Assembly: GCA_021730855.1 (NCBI GenBank)
Contig: JAKFYM010000210.1
Span: forward strand, 1-9,671
DNA: 9,671 nucleotides
Direction of reading: 5' to 3'
Origin: Bdellovibrionales bacterium
GTDB taxonomy: Bacteria > Bdellovibrionota > UBA1018 > CAIPTA01
Part shown: piece after piece, positions 6,453 to 9,671 of the stretch
Numbering within the stretch: the stretch's first letter is position 1
Layout: the number at the start of each line of letters is the position of its first letter
The notes under the pieces: generated by a model
Databases searched by the model: none
The model's input: only the letters and a program-made list of their open reading frames with translations
What the model was told of the DNA's origin: nothing
Translations under genes and position numbers: made by a program

Positions 6453-8382
6453 GGGAACCTCCGCCCCCTGCATACCTTTCGAGGGGGCGTGGGTCAAATT
6501 GTCTTTGGCTGTGTTCTGCTTTCTTTCTTATCCACACCTCCCAGCCCTTGTGGGTGCGGTATGGGCGGTAGTGCTCGGAAATGAAATTGTAGAGATGGCG
6601 CACCCGTCTTTCGATCTGGATGCCATCGATCTCATCTCCTGGGTTCGGGGTGTGCATCAGGATCTTGCCCGGCATATGCTGCGCCAATTCGGCGATAGCC
6701 ATCTTTTGCAGGCGAGTGTCGGAGATCAACCAAGTTAGGTAAAATCGTCCGCAGCTTGGTTTGCGCAAGAGAAATGGCCAGAGCGGTTCGTTCGCTAAGC
6801 TATAGAAGCATTTTTCGTCACGGAATTCTTCTCTTAAAAATGCATGAATCTCTTTTTGCCAATCGGAGAGATAAAAGTTATCAGCTTCATGCACAGGCTG
6901 TTTTCGTAAACTGAGGTCAGAAACCATTTTTTCTGGAATATTTTGCAGCATTCCCAGGAAAATTTTTGCGGGAAAAAGGAGTGCCAAGCCTAAGAAAAAA
7001 ATCGACCCAAATCGCAGCTGCCACCAACGACTATGCACCACTGCTTGCACAGCCACATAAGCCATTCCTAAAAAGGCAAAAGTGGAAACATAACGGAAAT
7101 GGATTTCATCGCAGCGGGCGAGCGCCGATCGATAGTATACGAGAGAAAAAACCAAGAGGCATAGCTGCACTAGCCATTCACTTTGAAGCATTACTTTCCA
7201 GCGGTTCCTCTGCAGAAAGACAAAAAACGCCAGCACTTGCACGCAGAGAGCCACCAAGGGAAACGTATGCGTGGTGAACAAGAATTTTGCGTTGGTGATC
7301 GGAAATCCAGGAGGAGGGTAGGGAGACCCATCGCTCAGGTCTTTGATCTGAAAGTGAAAGAGGGTGGTGCGCACGCCCTCCAAGAACTCGGAGCTACCGA
7401 TCCAAATAGCAAAGAGGCCAAGCCCAAAAACAATTCCGCCAAGAGCCAGCAAAAGATTCCAGCCCATTTGCCGAAACTTTCTGGTGAGCAGGGCGGTGGC
7501 TATGAGCACTATGCCGATGGAAGCCGTGAAATACACTCCGCGGTCAATGGTGTAGAGCCAGCTGCAGGCGGCGAATAGGCCGGTCACGAAAAAAGGCCAG
7601 CGTTTCTCGCGGCACAGACCGAGGAGAAAGAAACAAAGTCCTAAGAGAACGGGCAAATCCCGCCTCTCCAAAAAATGAAAATGTTGGGTGAGTGCATAGA
7701 CGGAGTACAAACTTCCTAAGCAAAAAAGAGCAGCGAGGTGGCGGCGAGAGGCAAAGCCGAAATAGGAGGCAGCAATTAGAAATGCCAGGTTAGCAAAAAT
7801 AGTCAACTGAGTGAGAAAGTTCACCATGATTCTGGAGGCACTGATACTCACGCCATCGAAAAATTTCCAAGCCATGGCGGCACTAAAAACATCATAAAAA
7901 GCTCCATGGGCAAAAAAGGAGGCAGACCAGATCTTTCCGCTTATCCACCAATTCCATGCCGGCATTAGCCACTCTGCTTCGTGAAAGGCCCAGAAGACAT
8001 CTAAGGTGTCGGGATAGGCGCGAGGGCGAAACCCTAGGTAGAACTCCATAGCGCCGAAGAGAAGAAAGAACATTACTCCGGCCCACCAGACTCGTTTTTC
8101 CCAGCGATTTTCTGGCGTCTCCGAGGGAAGAGCGGAGGGCCTGTAAGACGGCAGCAGCCGGCCCAAAGCCAGCCAAGCCAAAACCGGGCAAAGCAGAAGG
8201 ACTAGAAAACGCAGGATATTATTTATGGGGTGATAGTTCTGCTCCACCAGAGGACTTACGATTTCGTAAGGGTTATTGAAGATTGGAATAATGGGCAGGT
8301 GTCGGAAGATTTGGCTGCCAACGGAAAAACCAAGAAGAATGGAGAAAGAGAAGAGCCCCAAGGCAGCCAAGTTTTTCCGCAT
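6427..8382 (-). CDS. Polytopic membrane protein, GT-C glycosyltransferase-like layout
   Basis: 651 residues with roughly 13 hydrophobic helices between residues 6 and 480 and a hydrophilic C-terminal part of about 170 residues. I do not recognise a named family, but the layout is that of GT-C lipid-linked sugar transferases. An acidic first-loop region (PDTLDVFWAFHEAEW, Asp125, Asp128, Glu135) is followed by SASFFAHGAFYDVF at 153-166, like the G-x-x-Y-rD region of many GT-C-like proteins. There is IDRGVYF at 279-285, and ARCDEIHFRY at 422-431 resembles the R-x-D-x-x-H motif seen in related proteins. The C-terminal part ends in a Y...GWEVWIRK segment, also common there. It would act at the inner membrane with its active site facing the periplasm. 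The start MRKNLAALGLF gives a first helix at once; only purine-rich GAAGA precedes it. The last 26 bases overlap the metallopeptidase gene. Confidence 0.75.
   Translation of the reverse strand: MRKNLAALGLFSFSILLGFSVGSQIFRHLPIIPIFNNPYEIVSPLVEQNYHPINNILRFLVLLLCPVLAWLALGRLLPSYRPSALPSETPENRWEKRVWWAGVMFFLLFGAMEFYLGFRPRAYPDTLDVFWAFHEAEWLMPAWNWWISGKIWSASFFAHGAFYDVFSAAMAWKFFDGVSISASRIMVNFLTQLTIFANLAFLIAASYFGFASRRHLAALFCLGSLYSVYALTQHFHFLERRDLPVLLGLCFFLLGLCREKRWPFFVTGLFAACSWLYTIDRGVYFTASIGIVLIATALLTRKFRQMGWNLLLALGGIVFGLGLFAIWIGSSEFLEGVRTTLFHFQIKDLSDGSPYPPPGFPITNAKFLFTTHTFPLVALCVQVLAFFVFLQRNRWKVMLQSEWLVQLCLLVFSLVYYRSALARCDEIHFRYVSTFAFLGMAYVAVQAVVHSRWWQLRFGSIFFLGLALLFPAKIFLGMLQNIPEKMVSDLSLRKQPVHEADNFYLSDWQKEIHAFLREEFRDEKCFYSLANEPLWPFLLRKPSCGRFYLTWLISDTRLQKMAIAELAQHMPGKILMHTPNPGDEIDGIQIERRVRHLYNFISEHYRPYRTHKGWEVWIRKKAEHSQRQFDPRPLERYAGGGGSLAQFFPIR
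6458..6462 (-). promoter_or_regulatory. Internal ribosome binding site for the metallopeptidase
   Basis: GGAGG on the minus strand, five bases before the TTG at 6452. It lies within the glycine-coding stretch near the end of the membrane-protein gene. It is the best-placed site among the three possible starts and decides the start chosen for the metallopeptidase. Confidence 0.55.
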
Positions 8383-8431
8383 TCTTCTTTTTTATCACGC
8401 CCAATAAACTCGGGCTATCTTTTGCATGGTT

Positions 8432-8818
8432 TTATCTACAGATGAATTCCAATTCTTCTCCTGGCCTGAATTTTAGGAAGGAAGTTTTTGTTTCTATAGA
8501 GAAACGAAGATTCGCTCCCCACCAACTTCCAAAGGAAACCAGGGCGAGCTCGATCGCCATTGTGCCGTCTTTGGTTCGCCACTGAGCAGCAGCATTTCCA
8601 CCCGCTTCCGAATAGCTAGCATGGCTAAGGACTAAGGCAGAGGTGATGCTCTGGAAGGGGGCGACAAGGTCTGTGACTTCCAGGGTGGCCTTGCTATTGG
8701 CAATTTCGATGTGGGCAAAGCGCTCGGCGCCTTGAATTCTTGGTGGTCCATAGGGAGTACAGTCTAGGGAAAGTGCATTCGCTTGGAGCGGGAGTAAAAG
8801 CCAGAGCAGGTGTTTCAT
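8432..8818 (-). CDS. Small secreted protein of unknown family, two cysteines
   Basis: 128 residues, family not recognised. MKHLLWLLLPLQANA is a good signal peptide with ANA cleavage after residue 15, so the protein is periplasmic or secreted. The mature domain of about 113 residues looks like a beta-sandwich or barrel: HIEIANSKATLEV, SITSALVLSHAS, MAIELALVSFG, ANLRFSIETKTSFLKF. The only cysteines are Cys20, just after the signal, and Cys127, the penultimate residue, implying a single disulfide tying the two ends. The ATG has no Shine-Dalgarno; a candidate promoter places transcription start at or near the ATG itself. It is the first gene of the minus-strand run, 49 bases ahead of the membrane-protein gene, and so possibly co-transcribed with it. 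It shares architecture with the protein at 3961-4272. Confidence 0.7.
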   Translation of the reverse strand: MKHLLWLLLPLQANALSLDCTPYGPPRIQGAERFAHIEIANSKATLEVTDLVAPFQSITSALVLSHASYSEAGGNAAAQWRTKDGTMAIELALVSFGSWWGANLRFSIETKTSFLKFRPGEELEFICR

Positions 8819-8824
8819 AGAGGC

Positions 8825-8853
8825 CGTCTATCCGTTCAAGGGAAGCGAGTCAA
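8825..8853 (-). promoter_or_regulatory. Candidate promoter for the minus-strand gene run
   Basis: On the minus strand, TTGACT (8853-8848) matches the -35 consensus at five of six positions. After exactly 17 bases comes TAGACG (8830-8825), a weak -10 with three matches. Seven bases downstream lies the A of the ATG at 8818, so the mRNA would have almost no leader. Confidence 0.4.
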
Positions 8854-8898
8854 ATCAATTCAGGAAAAGCCATAGCCTGGCAAAGCTAAGTGCGATAT

Positions 8899-8913
8899 TG
8901 ATTTTTGAAATCA
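8899..8913. repeat. Short inverted repeat upstream of the SGNH gene
   Basis: TGATTT and AAATCA form a perfect 6-base inverted repeat around TTG. It sits 14 bases before the SGNH start codon, in a divergent intergenic region where an operator would be expected. The arms are short and A-T rich, so chance is possible. Confidence 0.3.
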
Positions 8914-8927
8914 GCTTGGGGATAGGC

Positions 8928-9671
8928 ATGGCAGAGAAAAAAAATAACGATCTAGAGAATAACCGCTTTGAACTGGCCTTTCGTCGCCTAAAACGAAACA
9001 AACTAAAGATTTCTCTCCTTCTGTTGTTCGTTCTCCTCCTCGGTGAACTCGCCTTCACAGGCATTTATGCTTATCGAGTGTCTAAGGGAAAAGCGGCACC
9101 TGAATTTTTTGCCTATCTTAGCCTTGGCCGGAGGCTTTTTCCTTCCCTGGTGCGTCCGGACCCTCCAGGGAAACAGAGGTACCTCGGCAACCTTTCTTCC
9201 TTGCGCGGAGCTTGGAAAGAAGTATTCCCTGCGGATACGCTCTTGGGCTGGCGCATTGGAAAAAATATTTCGCTTATTCATGAAGCAAAGTTTCTTTACG
9301 TCTCGAATGAACAGGGTTTTATGTCGAGCGGTGACTACGAATTTCACTATCCGAGAGAAAAGCCTCGGGACGTTTTTCGTGTGATTATGATAGGGGGATC
9401 AACGGTTTTTGGGCAAGGAGCTTATGTTCCATCGGAAAATTTGCCGGCTCAGTTGCGCAAAGTTTTACAGCAAAAATATCCGGGAAGAAAAATAGAGGTG
9501 ATTAATGCCGGAGTGGCCGGTTACGCCTCTAATTTGGAGGCGCTCTATTTCCTCTCCGAGCTAGTTGATTTTCATCCGGATCTAGTGGTGGTCTACAATG
9601 GCTGGAACGACCTAAGCTACGCTGTGAGTGAGGCCGTGGATTATGGTCCGGAAGGAAATCCCTATAAATCT
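8928..9671 (+). CDS. Membrane-anchored SGNH/GDSL-type hydrolase or acyltransferase, 3' end cut by window
   Basis: The frame runs from the ATG at 8928 to the last base without a stop; 248 residues are visible. GGGGA lies five bases upstream. A basic cytoplasmic start (FRRLKRNKLK) leads into one hydrophobic helix at about 27-47, a signal anchor that puts the rest in the periplasm. SGNH blocks follow. Block I is VIMIGGSTVFGQG with the nucleophile Ser158 (GGS in place of GDS, common in this group). Block II is INAGVAGYAS with Gly195 and its surrounding turn. Block III is VVYNGWND with Asn227. The Asp-x-x-His block V lies beyond the window. Such proteins deacylate, or transfer acyl groups to, sugars and lipids; anchored forms often sit beside surface-polysaccharide genes. 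It diverges from the secreted-protein and membrane-protein genes across 109 bases. The true length and catalytic His are unseen. Confidence 0.88.
   Translation, partial: MAEKKNNDLENNRFELAFRRLKRNKLKISLLLLFVLLLGELAFTGIYAYRVSKGKAAPEFFAYLSLGRRLFPSLVRPDPPGKQRYLGNLSSLRGAWKEVFPADTLLGWRIGKNISLIHEAKFLYVSNEQGFMSSGDYEFHYPREKPRDVFRVIMIGGSTVFGQGAYVPSENLPAQLRKVLQQKYPGRKIEVINAGVAGYASNLEALYFLSELVDFHPDLVVVYNGWNDLSYAVSEAVDYGPEGNPYKS

Noticed and set aside
5458..6497. The Cys in the metallopeptidase signal peptide (SVCAF) as a lipobox
   Set aside because: The residue before the Cys is Val, not Gly, Ala or Ser, so it does not fit a lipoprotein signal; AFA is a better signal peptidase I site.
7183..7578. A 131-codon + strand frame inside the membrane-protein gene
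   Set aside because: It is antisense to a continuous 651-residue membrane protein. The hydrophilic, Lys/Glu/Gln-rich translation is the usual complement of hydrophobic helix codons.
9003..9384. Overlapping frames on both strands at the right end (9043-9384 + and 9003-9347 -)
   Set aside because: The frame starting at 8928 is open to the window end and carries SGNH blocks I to III, so the shorter frames are shadows.
1..9671. CRISPR arrays, tRNA or rRNA genes, insertion sequence ends, toxin-antitoxin pairs
   Set aside because: By reading both strands I saw no regularly spaced repeats, no tRNA-like cloverleaf or rRNA signatures, no transposase motifs, and no small gene pair of toxin-antitoxin type.

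Overview
The window looks like ordinary bacterial chromosome, densely coded and, by eye, somewhat above 50% GC. The source cannot be named with certainty. Three things suggest a predatory or deltaproteobacterial-type Gram-negative such as Bdellovibrionota: an HNH protein with a charged helical N-terminus ahead of a C-terminal HNH, several Sec-exported proteins of unknown family, and an acyltransferase- or esterase-like SGNH protein on a membrane anchor. This is inference from recalled family patterns. The leucyl-tRNA synthetase instead resembles the insert-bearing form known best from Bacteroidetes.

Layout. At the left edge (to 538, +) is the 3' end of an HNH nuclease gene. Facing it is a tight two-gene unit on the minus strand, leuS (3895 to 1106) followed after 1 base by an OsmC-family gene (1104 to 667). 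A short secreted-protein gene (3961-4272, +) diverges from leuS. From 8818 down to 4308 lies a minus-strand run of four genes: a small secreted two-cysteine protein, a large polytopic membrane protein with GT-C glycosyltransferase-like layout, an exported HELSH metallopeptidase that overlaps the membrane-protein gene, and an exported, divergent subtilisin-like protease that has its own recognisable promoter. A membrane-anchored SGNH/GDSL-type protein (8928 to the right edge, +) diverges from this run and is cut by the window end.

How they may work together. leuS and osmC are housekeeping and stress-type functions that share a transcript. The right half is an envelope-oriented block: the membrane protein and the SGNH protein fit transfer and acyl modification of surface glycans, while the two exported proteases and two small secreted proteins act outside the cytoplasm. 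No RNA genes, CRISPR arrays, insertion sequences or attachment sites were seen, and no stretch above 300 bases lacks a gene. I did not find a clear new multi-gene defence or mobile system. The points most worth checking are the degenerate S8 protease, its HELSH neighbour, the Bacteroidetes-like LeuRS and the unassigned small two-cysteine proteins.
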